Below, piece after piece: positions 9,868 to 19,341 of a stretch of 64,000 nt of DNA; the first letter of the stretch is position 1; each line of letters opens with the position of its first letter. Origin of the DNA: Russula earlei (lineage: Eukaryota; Basidiomycota; Agaricomycetes; Russulales; Russulaceae); assembly GCA_025769875.1 (NCBI GenBank), contig JAGFNK010000032.1:1-64000 (forward strand), given 5' to 3'. The position numbers were made by a program, and so were the translations under genes. Below the pieces are notes generated by a model that did not search any database, was not told the origin of the DNA, and saw only the letters and a list, made by a program, of their open reading frames with translations.

Positions 9868-10470
9868 CATGCTCCCTCATCGACATCCATCCCCTGCACC
9901 ACTAGTGTCTTTGTCTGCTTCATGCTCCCCACCTTTTCATCATATCACTCTTGCCCATCATTGACTCCCTTTCAATCCCACTCTTGCCCCTTTTGTCATC
10001 ATCTCTCAAGCATTGTCCTTGCCCCCACCATGCACATATGTATGGACTTGGGTGATGCAGCACAGACATCATCACCACTCAATCCAAGGGCTTGCTGCCC
10101 ACAGCGCCTTGCCCTGTCATCCTTGCTGCACTGCCCCATGCTCATGGACTCACAGTCAGAGCAGTAGGATTCTTATGCCATTGTCTTCTCATCCATGTTT
10201 TTGATTGCCTAGTTCTCACCCCACCTTTCTTCTACAGTATTTAAGGCTAGTAGCTACAGTCTCAAATAGGAGGGAGCTTTTGCCTCTGTGTTAAATCTTC
10301 TCATCTGCCTGTGTGAACCATTCCCTCGTGAACACACACACACCCTCTCTCTCATGTGCATGCACATTGTGTTCCAGGGCATGACCTTGCTCTCCCCTGC
10401 TCCCTTCCACTCCTACCTGCCCTCAGATCAAGCCCCATGGACTCCATGTGCTTGACCTGGTGTGCTACAG
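9868..10470 (+). repeat. Dispersed repeat R1, plus copy
   Basis: Inverted relative to the copy at 4925-5735 and sharing its landmarks in the same order, including ACCACTAG, TCACTCTTGCCC, GGGCTTGCTGCCCACAGC, ACAGTATTTAAGG and CCCTCAGATCAAGC. It begins exactly where LTR-A copy 1 ends, so its 5' part was probably cut off by that insertion. The TATTTAA box lies near 10236. No coding frame is recognisable. Confidence 0.55.
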
Positions 10471-10780
10471 TCCAAAGACCTGCTATTGTCCCACCAGTGA
10501 TGTTTTCTGTCTGTCTTGCTGCTGTATTTTCCTTGCTGTGGTTGTGCACTACAGTTGTAAATAGTCATGTGTTCAGCTGTAGGGATATCCTATCATGCTT
10601 GGGGTTGGTCAGCACCCCAAAATGTGAAAATTCAACAAGTGAAACCCATTATTTGGCTGTATCTAGATACAGTACATGAGATTCTACTGTCCAAGTTTCA
10701 AGGCAATCCATTGAGAAATAGTTGAGATATGGCAGTTCAAAATTTTGCATGCAGATTGGCACCCAAAAATCAAAACTTCA

Positions 10781-11333
10781 GGCCCCTTTTAATATCCAAG
10801 AATTCTTGAATCTTGAACTTGAACTTGGATTTTGGGATTTTCTGGGAGTGATGGGAATGACAGGTGTGATGTAGGTGACATAATAAACTAATATAAGTCT
10901 ATTTCAAATATGAGTTATTTTTTGGTGTGATTTGCATTCATGTGTGGGGTTTACATATGATATGTAAAATATCTTTTCTAGCCCCCTCCTTCTGCTCCTT
11001 CCAAGTGGGGTATGGCAAGTATGTCACTAAGGCAGAACATGTGTCGCTGATGTGTGGGTGCACCTGTTTGTGCAACTTTTGCATGTGCAGCTCTGGTGCA
11101 AATGGGGCTGCAAGCACCCAGATGTTGAGCTTGACTCCAAGTTTGATGCTGACACATCATGAGTAACCCCATATATGTGAATATGCAAATCATAACAGAA
11201 AAAAAATCCATATTAATTTATTATATACATCATGTCACTTACATCACTCCTGTCACTCCTGTCACTCCCAGAAAATCCCAAAAATCCAAGTTCAAGTTCA
11301 AGATTCAAGAATTCTTGGCTGGTAAAAGGGGCC
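10781..11333 (+). mobile_element. PIF/Harbinger-like MITE, copy 1 (553 bp)
   Basis: A non-autonomous element with terminal inverted repeats of roughly 100 bp that begin GGCCCCTTTTA and include GAATTCTTGAATCTTGAAC. It matches 14357-14907 over its whole length. No transposase frame is present. The flanking triplets are TCA and TAA, so the duplication is imperfect here; the other copy has TTA on both sides. Assignment to PIF/Harbinger rests on GG-starting termini plus a 3-bp TTA duplication and is an inference. Confidence 0.7.
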
Positions 11334-11369
11334 TAAGGTTCTACTATCCAAGTTTCAAGGCAATCTATT

Positions 11370-12074
11370 TGTCAAGACTCACTGTTGAACAATCCAGTTC
11401 AAGAGCAAGGGATAATTTCAAAGACAAGTCAGTAGATGTCCAAGACAGCATGGGCAAGAAGTAGAGTCCAAAGCAGTACCAAATACCAAAGAGGTATGGT
11501 TACTGGTAGAGTCGAGCAGGTACACAGGGAAGAGGCCAGAATGATCACAAGGGGACGGTCCTTAAAGGAGTATCCCAGGGATAGAGAGTGCCATAAACAA
11601 ATGGACTGTCTGAGGACTGTCTGCTACTTTATTGAGCACTTATATGCTACAAGAGAACTGCTAAATAGGGAACAAGTCTTAACCTTGTTATCAAGCACAA
11701 TTGATGGATGAGTAAGAAGTCAGGGTACACTTACTGAGCATGCTCAGTCATGCCCAGTAAGCTGCTGAGTAAGAAGGCTCCTATTGATGAGTAAGAGCCT
11801 TAACTGTCCACATGTTCATTGCCTTAGTACACATGCTAAGCACCTGATTCATTTACTGTTAGTTAGTTTAGGGCTGGTCATTTGAGGACTTGTAGTGGGG
11901 CTTGCTGTATGTCGATTGTGCCGAGAATTGCTCACATGACAATGCATGTGCAATATTGTGGACACCTCTACTCACCCCTTTTGCCCATGTGAACAGGGTG
12001 GCACCATAGAGGCTGGGTTTCCTCTATTAAGGAAGGGTCCTTCAAGGGCTCTCTCCAGGAACTGGTTCATGACA
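11370..12074 (+). mobile_element. LTR family A, copy 2: solo LTR with TSD CTATT
   Basis: The 705-bp LTR runs from TGTCAAGACTCACTG to GGTTCATGACA. It is flanked by a perfect 5-bp duplication, CTATT at 11365-11369 and 12075-12079. Removing the LTR and one CTATT restores the tandem-unit sequence GGCAATCTATTGAGAAATGG, which independently proves the insertion. It lacks the variable block of copy 1. No internal retroelement domain remains, so it is a solo LTR left by recombination. Confidence 0.9.
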
Positions 12075-12536
12075 CTATTGAGAAATGGTTGAGATATGGC
12101 AGTTTGAAATTTTGCACTCAGATCATACCCAAAAATCAAAACTTCAAGAACTAAGAATTAGACCCCAACTCTTGGGCTGCACCTAGATACAGTACATGAG
12201 ATCCCACTGTCAAAGTTTCAAGTAAATGAATTGGGAAACAGTTGAGATATGGCAGTTCAAAGTTTTCCACCCATGTCAGCACCCAAAAATTGACATTTCA
12301 AGAACTGGATATTATGCTCCCATATTTTAGCTGCACCTAGATACAGTATATAAGGTTCTACTGTCAAAGTTTCAAGGCAATCTGTTGAGCAACTGTTGAG
12401 ATATAGCAGTTTTGATTTTGCACTTAAAATGATATCCAAAAATGGCAAGTGCAAGGTCACATGAAAATGACAGTAACTGGGCTGAGCTGTAGCATTATGG
12501 TTGGTTGAGTGATTAACATCAATGACAGATGCTGAA

Positions 12537-13952
12537 TGTCATGAACCATTTCCTGGAGAGGGCCCTTGAAGGACCCTTCTATATTAAAGGAAACCCAGCC
12601 TCTATGATGCTACCCTGTTCACATGACCAAAAGGGGTGAGTAAAGGTGTCCACAATATTGCATGCACATTTTTGTGTGATCGATTCTAGGCACAATTGAC
12701 ATACAGCAAGCCCTACTTAGTGGCAACCCTTCTAGCTATAAAAGATAGTATTAAAGACTCCCTAAGGACCCTTTAGGACCATATAAGGTGCCTTACAGGC
12801 ATCACTAGTCCACTGGCCAAAATACCCAAAGTCCCCAAATGACTGGCCCTAAACTAACTAATAGTAAATGAAGCAGATGCTTTGCATGTGCACTAAGCAG
12901 TGAACACATGGACTGTTGTAAATTACCCCCTTGATGGCTTGTCCCTACCTTTTTTTTACTATTGTTCTTTTCTGTCACCCCCATCCTCTTGGTTACCATT
13001 TTACCCCTTGATGCTGATGATCTTTTATTGTGTTTCACCTATCATGTTTTACCTATTGTGTTTCACCTATTGTTCAAGTTCCTTTTGCTATTACCTTTAT
13101 CTATTGTTCTACATATGGTACTGTACAGCCTCGCTAGATACAGTATTTAAGCATCTGTAGAAGCTGGGGAATCCCCAAGCTTAGCTTTGTCCCATTTCCT
13201 GTCGCATCCCTTTGCCCTGTACTGTCTCTCAATCACAACTTGTGTTGTGCTGGCTTATACTCTGCTTGACTTGAGCTCATCACAAGGAACCCTTGTGTTC
13301 CTCTTCCTCCTCTGCTTCTCCATCATCGTCCTCCTCTTCTGTGAAACCAGGAGATCAACTCTGTCTGCGGATTAGGTCATCCTTGACTTAGTCTTGAGAT
13401 GCTAAACCCCCAAACCAGTCTCCTTGAGCCGGCCCCACTGGACCCCTTGAACCAAGTCACAGGGACTTGGCCCCACTGAACCTTGAGCTAACACTCTTAT
13501 GGCTGCGATGCCATAACATGGACACTGGAAGCCCTTACTCAGCATTATGGGCCTTCTTACTCAGCAGCTTACTGAGCATGACTGGGCATGCTCACTAATC
13601 GTACTCTGACTTCTTACTCATCCATCAATTGTGCTTGATAACAAGGTTATGACTTGTTCCCTATTTAGCAGTTCCCTTATAGTTATATAAGTGTTCAATA
13701 AAGTAGCAGACAGTCTTCAGACTGTCCATTTGATTTGTGGCACTCCATTACCAAGGGTACTCCTTTGTGACCACCCTATCTGGTACAATCTGGCCCTCTC
13801 CTTCTGTGAACATCTCTCACAGCCAGTACCAGATCCTCTCTGGTACTTGTTTGGACATTGCTCCTAGTCAATTTTGTCCTTGAACTCAGTCAACTCATCT
13901 CTGAGCTCTTGTCTCACTCTTGAACTGGATTGTTCAACAGTGAGTTCTAACA
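12537..13952 (-). mobile_element. LTR family A, copy 3, carrying a nested LTR
   Basis: The reverse complement of family A: it starts TGTCATGAACC (the inverted end) and finishes GTGAGTTCTAACA. The flanks CTGAA (12532-12536) and CTGAT (13953-13957) are a 4-of-5 target-site duplication. It keeps about 115 bp of the variable block (12715-12830). Subtracting the nested LTR-B and its duplication leaves about 806 bp. The region that corresponds to the tRNA-proximal start has diverged more than the rest. Confidence 0.8.
12914..13518 (+). mobile_element. LTR family B: solo LTR nested in LTR-A, TSD TGGAC
   Basis: The 605-bp segment begins TGTTGTAAATTACC and ends GATGCCATAACA. It is flanked by TGGAC at 12909-12913 and 13519-13523. 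Removing it restores the family A sequence GAACACATGGACACTGG. A GATACAGTATTTAAG box (TATTTAA at 13144-13150) and a CT-rich stretch follow LTR order, and the box resembles that of repeat R1. No other B copy is complete in this window. Confidence 0.85.
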
Positions 13953-14356
13953 CTGATTGGCAGTTGACATGGCCATATGATGAACTCCTGACTTTGATAG
14001 GATCATGATAAGAGTTCTGTTTTTTGTTGAGTTGGAGGCAGTTACTAATTAGCAGATGAGTTGCCTGTGCTATGGTGAATGGCTCCTCTTTTATAGGATG
14101 TTATTAAAATCTCTGTTGTTTCTCATGGCAAGGCTAATAATTGAGGGGTGTTCAAGTCAATTTCAGTATCTAGGAAGAATGTAGAGTGAAATTTTAATAA
14201 AGTAAGTGTAAAATGACATGAATCCAGTGAATTGATATGGATTGTTCTGCTAGATGACATGAAGATTATAGAGAATTACACATTGTAATTTTTCCTCCAC
14301 TCAAAAAGGGATCACACCCAGTATGAGTGATACTAAAGGCATATTAGGGCCTTTTA
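13953..14356. other. Repeat-block spacer, no gene seen
   Basis: AT-rich, CpG-poor sequence lies between LTR-A copy 3 and the second MITE. There is no open frame of interest and no clear terminal repeat. Confidence 0.4.
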
Positions 14357-14907
14357 GGCCCCTTTTACCAACCGAGAATTCTTGAATCTTGAACTTGAAC
14401 TTGGATTTTGGGATTTTCCGGGAGTGATGGGAATGACAGGTGTGATGTAAGTGACATAATAAACTAATATGAGTCCATTTCAAATATGAGTTATTTTTTG
14501 GTGTGATTTGCTGGGTTTACATATGATATGTAAAAGATTTTTTCTAACCTTCCTTCCACTCCTTCCAAGTGGGGTATTGCAAGCATGTCATTAAGGCAGA
14601 ATATGTGTCACCAATGTGTGGGTGCACATCTTTGTGCAAATTTTGTATGTGCAGCTCTGGTGAAAATGGCGCTGCAAGCACCCAGATGTTGAGCTAGTTG
14701 GACTGCTCGACTCCGAGTTTGACACTGACACACCATGTGTAACCCCATATATGCAAATATGCAAATGACAACAGAAAAAAATGCATATTAATTTATTATA
14801 TACATCATATCACTTACATCACTCCTGTCACTCCTGTCACTCCCGGAAAATCCCAAAATCCAAGTTCAAGTTCAAGATTCAAGAATTCTCAGATGGTAAA
14901 AGGGGCC
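14357..14907 (+). mobile_element. PIF/Harbinger-like MITE, copy 2 (551 bp), TSD TTA
   Basis: The termini are GGCCCCTTTTACCA and its inverse TGGTAAAAGGGGCC, with about 100 bp of inverted repeat inside. TTA precedes (14354-14356) and follows (14908-14910) the element. It is collinear with 10781-11333. This copy keeps a few CpGs that copy 1 has lost (for example TCCGGGAG against TCTGGGAG), suggesting it is younger or less decayed. No transposase gene is present. Confidence 0.75.
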
Positions 14908-14910
14908 TTA

Positions 14911-15183
14911 TTAGAAACTGAATTTCAAACCCAAACAGAAACTTTTGAAACTCAAGGATTTTTCAGAGACCACAAATATAATTGCTAAAATGGGCCTTAT
15001 AAGGAAACAGGATTTCACATGGTGATGATTGTGAGATTATGATATACCTCCTCTCCCTTTATCCAAAAAAGGATTACACATGCAGAGAATGCTCATGGCC
15101 CACCTAAGGCGCACCCCTTGGGCAAAGCCCAAGAAAGCTTCAGCTTGTTGATTGATTAGTTGATGATTCGCATATGGCTACAT
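14911..15183. other. Transition from repeat block to gene-rich DNA
   Basis: The last CpG-poor sequence gives way near 15,100-15,180 to CpG-normal DNA at the 3' end of the twinfilin gene. No gene or terminal repeat is visible. The twinfilin 3' untranslated region probably lies here. Confidence 0.4.
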
Positions 15184-16483
15184 TCACCGTCTCTTAGGTG
15201 GTCCCTTTGGCCTAGCGAAAGCGACTCCAGGTAGCCCCACACTGTTTGGCGTGCCAATCCGACTGGGCTCGTTGCTCTGCCCAAGTTCTGTACGCAAAAA
15301 CGACGCGTCTAATTCGTGAGGATCGGACGTCTCTACCTTGCGAGGCGCAAGTAAGAGTGTCGGGAGAAGAGATTTTGCTGTCTGATAAACGGAGGATGAA
15401 CCGGATGAATACAACATCCGGTGTTTCACGGGTGACCTAGTCGGGCAAGAATAAATGAAAACTGCTCAAAGTGAGATACTATGAAATTTGGGCAGGGAGA
15501 GCGGCCGGCTCACTGATGCGTCGTCCAGGTGCAGCATCGGACCAAGAGAAGAACGCGAAAGCTGTGACAACTGTTAGCAACTAAAAGTTCAAGGATGTTC
15601 CATACGCACATGGTTCAGATGAGGGAATCTTTTTCTCGAGTTCATTCACTGAAGTAGCGCTCGTCTCGCCAAGCGTCAGAGTTTCAGTAGAAGGATCGAT
15701 AGACTTCAGAGTGACGCGCTTAAGCCGGCAAAATAACTGGAGAGATGACCAAGAGCTTACAATGGTTACTAAATGATCTTCGGTAGCATCTGCGAGGTTC
15801 CGAACAGCGGCTTCCACGTCGTTTGACCACTTCAGGCCAACGCCAGGTCCGAAAGGACTTTTCCTGGCAGCACTGGAGTTGAAGGGGGCACTTCCAGCTT
15901 CTCGCTCAGTTGCTTTGATATCCGCCATCTCCTGCTCCCTAGCACTCATTGGCTTCGGGGCAGCGAGATGGTGTTTGTGCGCAGCATATCCCGCAGGAGT
16001 CAGGTCCTCTTTAGAAGTGGCAAAAATAGTGTCCGTGAAGTGTGTTGCACCCAATGATTTCGTCACGGAATTACGCGTGGAGGCATAGATCATCTAACTA
16101 GCTGTTAGAAGGTGCAGGTGCGATGTTATCGTTGGCAGGTACCTTGTCCCTAATCTTAGCCGTATCTGGGACATAGTGGACTGCAAGCCATGCGGAAGGA
16201 GGGTCGTCGAGACGGACAAGGACATATGCTGGAACATCATCATCTAGCAGCGATTGAAGATGACTCAGATCGTTTTCGAGTGTTGAGGATGGCGAAATGG
16301 TCGCGTCGGTGACAAGTGTCTCTACCGGGTGAGAGGTGAGATGGGACTGAACTTATGGGACTGGCAGTTGTGCAGACCATTCCGAATAGATATCTTGAGA
16401 AAGCGAACATTCTTGGAAGAAACGGCATCTGCAAATGAGGATGCTAATTCTGGTGATACGGTGATGCCAGACGTGGCGGACAT
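15184..16483 (-). CDS. TWF1: Twinfilin, actin-monomer-binding protein
   Basis: Twinfilin binds actin monomers and caps filament barbed ends in cortical actin patches. The first exon (16483-16378) opens MSATSGITVSPELASSF and continues to ISIRNE across a 56-bp intron. The first ADF-homology domain follows, with VPAYVLVRLDD, the linker to MIYASTRNSV, and IKATEREAG. The second ADF-H domain has FAFFSWSDAAPGRR, IIFIYSCPTRSPVKHRMLYS and the downstream basic tail ending KGPPKRR. Six or so exons are needed; each junction chosen restores the family sequence. Length is about 340 residues, normal for twinfilins. It is divergently transcribed from PEP7, with only 68 bp between start codons. It is the first gene next to the repeat block and looks intact. 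Confidence 0.9.
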
Positions 16484-16551
16484 GATGGGAAGGACGGACG
16501 GCCGTTCGCCAATTATAAGTCAACCTTGGCTCGAGCGTAATTGCAACTCTG

Positions 16552-19047
16552 ATGAACACGCGCACCACCACTTATGTTCCCTACCAGGCCTACAAGGTAT
16601 GTCCCCAATCGTTTGCCTACCTAATTGACTGAAAATGTTGCCAAAAAAAAGCCAAAGAGATATTCTCATACGTTCACTAATAGCAAGCCGTCTATCTCGC
16701 CTACTCCCTCGCCGCCGCCAGCGCCTTCAAATTCTCTGCCAGAGCCCGACGCTCCCTCCGTCCCACCTGATCCTCAGGCTCAACGACACTCTCCTGAGAC
16801 CGTCAGGAACGTTGTCCCCAATGGATTGCATGTCATAACAGCACCCTCGGCTTCAGCTTTGTTTCCCTCCACCCCAGCTCTGACGCCAACATCGTCAATC
16901 AGCCTTGCGCGAGCTGACGTACCACGGGAAAGAGCGAATTCCTTGTCTTCTCGATCCCTTAATATTTTCGAAACAACATTAGCGTCTACTTCTCCTTTAT
17001 CGGCATCGGATGTGAGACCTGCCGCGTCCTCGAGCTCTAGCTCATCCCAGTCCCAGAACCCAATACGAACTCGGAGGACGTCCACATTTCGCCACATCCC
17101 CTCACGTTCATCACAGACACCTCTTGTTTCCTCTCCTTTGAGCCCAGGAAGAGATTATTCGCGAACAGTATCAAGGACCATCGATCCAAATGGTCCGCAA
17201 AGATCTCACAGTCGCCTTTCAACCGTCACCCTCCCAAATGACACCTCACAGCCACCACCTACCCAGGATATGCCTTCTGGCAGGGCCACGACAATCAATC
17301 ACCCTCAGAACAATGCAACACAACCCGACCGACGTATCGTGACGGAAATTGTAGACGGTCATCCACCTGCTGTGCTGCTGCCTGTGCCTGTGCAAAAAGC
17401 GCCATCTTCATCACCGTCGCTAACCCCCCCTGCCTCTGCATCGCCCGTTGCATCACCCTCGCCATCTTCGACACGTACCAGTACACCTGTGCGACAGTCA
17501 GCACCTTATCGCCCTGGGTTCCAGCCAAAGGGCGTGTATCGACCTCTTACGGATGAGTTTCACGAATTGCGCCGATGTCGCCGCGACGTTGGACGCGTAG
17601 AGCAGACGCGCTTGGAACGTCGCCTCGAGAAGTTGATAAAACTGCACTTTGGCGAAGATACCGATAAAAAGGCAATGGCTCGCCCGAAGCAGCCGAAGAG
17701 GATGTCCTCGATATGGGAACTAGATATCAAAAGCATAGGACCAAGCGATCTTTGGCGAGGCGTAATTCAGAATCAAGTCACAGCTGGAGGCAAGGCCGAT
17801 ATTCGAGGTTGGTTCAACTTCACGTTGTCTACGTCGCGCGAACCTTGACCCTTGTCATATTTTCTTATAGCAGCCGAACAGAAGATCACACCCTGGCAGA
17901 ACGACGCAGACTTCTCTCAATGTCCTTTGTGCGCGTACGTGAACCGTCCATGTTCTGTCTGTCAATCTCACTCATCGTTGTCTATTAGGGCGTCATTCCA
18001 CCCGATAACGAATCGCAAGCACCATTGCCGTCTATGTGGCAAGGTTGTGTGTTCCTTGCCTGTCAAACACCCACAACGACCCGTCACCTGCTCGCTTCTT
18101 TTTGTCTCTGATTCAAAGTCGGGTCAGATAGAAGAGGTTAGCGAGGGTGTTGACTATGGTGTCCGGCGACGGACGTTTAGTTCGGTAGGACATGGCACAA
18201 GTAGAGATGGGATCAGTCCTGAGGAGAAGTTCTTGAGAGGCGTCAGAATCTGTCGCGAGTGCCGCCCTGCGTTATTGTAAGGTGCTTCGTCCATCGCGTC
18301 TCGACCATGCATTTATTTTCTCTTGCTCAGACGCAAGCAGTATGCACAGGACAGAGCTCGATCGCCGACATACTCAAAACTCTACGACGTGTTCATGAGT
18401 CTGGAGAAGGAAATCGAAGACGCTCTGCCTCAATTCCAAGAGCTCCTGTTGACCCTCAGGTAGGTTCACCCTCAACGCTGCCCATGACAGCCCGGGTGAC
18501 CACTCACTTCAGCTCCGACGATCACCCCACGGCAGACGCGTCCGCGGCAAGAAAGAGGTTATTGGACGCTTTTGCGCAATATGACGCTCTCGCCAAGCGA
18601 ATTCGAGCGCTTCCTACCTCAGGTCCCGGAAGTTCCCAGGACAGAGTCCTGGCAGCTGTGCACACTAGATCTAATCTCTTTCTACAAAAGCATATGTTTC
18701 CATTACAGGTAGGTACTGGGAGTGATGTATCAGCCCTGTCCTGTTAACCCGTAGCGATATAGTCCCTGCCGAGGCCTTCAAAATCAACGTCCCAGCAAGC
18801 TTCGTCGGCCGATGTCCCTGTCATCGATCCAGACTCGCAGCTCGCGCACGCTCTTCAACCCCTGCTCGAGCAAGAAGCCCTCCTTGAGTCCTTCATCGAG
18901 GAAGCCAAAGCTCATCGCAAGTTCGAAGACGCAAAAACGTTGAAAACGAACTTGCACGAGATTCAGGCGGAGATCAGCAAGGTCGTCGCAAATGCGCATG
19001 ACGACAGATTCATGTCCGCGCAAGGAGACGGGAAGTCGACTAGTTGA
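16552..19047 (+). CDS. PEP7: Pep7/Vac1, FYVE-finger Rab5 effector (rabenosyn-like)
   Basis: Vac1/Pep7 links Rab5, PI3P and the SNARE machinery at endosomes for vacuolar sorting. A Ser/Pro-rich N-terminal half (about 16.66-17.8 kb) leads to a conserved stretch near SSIWELDIKSIGPSDLWRG. A FYVE-type zinc finger follows: CPLC, then NRKHHCRLCGKVVC, ending GVRICRECRP, encoded across introns at about 17815, 17936 and 18278. A coiled region with LEKEIEDALPQFQELL comes next, and the C-terminus holds the Rab-binding helix pair with LLEQEALLESFIEEA. The start is placed at ATG 16552, giving MNTRTTTYVPYQAYK before an intron with a clean GTATGT donor; its acceptor, next to a run of A, is unusual. Without that exon no ATG opens the frame. 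The stop is TGA at 19045-19047. Confidence 0.87.
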
Positions 19048-19341
19048 AGTTCTGCTATCGTCCCATGTCCCTTGCCATACATTACGACTGTACGACCTTT
19101 GTTCCTTGCTTCCATTTAGCATACACCGCATCTTTTCGAATAAAACACGCTACAACGGATGGTCGTTTGTTCCTCCTAAGCACGGAGGAAAGCCGTGTTT
19201 TCAGAGAGAGCGGCTGAGGGTCTAGATTCTCATCGGATGGGACAACGAGGGATAAAGTTGTGTGAATGAGGTGGATAAGCAAGTTTATGGTAGACGCATG
19301 AGGGGTCGTCAGTGTGTGAGGCATTATACAATGAGGGCGAA

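Larger units (their letters stand above)
10611..12434 (+). repeat. Tandem array, unit about 150 bp, four units, interrupted
   Basis: Units start at the motif CACCCAAAAATC near 10615, 10762, 12128, 12282 and end at 12434, giving periods of about 147, 154 and 153 bp where uninterrupted. Each carries TAGATACAGTACATGAG, AAGTTTCAAGGCAATC and GTTGAGATATGGCAGTT in the same order. The second unit is split by a MITE (10781-11333) and by a solo LTR (11370-12074). At the MITE junction about 50 bp of unit sequence are missing. A weakly similar motif (CAAGTTTCATACAAATTGGATCAGCCGTT) at about 1590 hints that the unit is dispersed elsewhere. Confidence 0.75.

Noticed and set aside
10611..12434. Possible CRISPR-like or satellite array
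   Set aside because: Unit length is about 150 bp without unique spacers, and the host is eukaryotic. It is a short tandem array interrupted by transposons.
1..15180. Many open frames of 60-140 codons in the repeat block
   Set aside because: CpG depletion and TG/CA richness create chance frames. Apart from the HNH gene none shows a domain, and most overlap LTR, MITE or foldback sequence.
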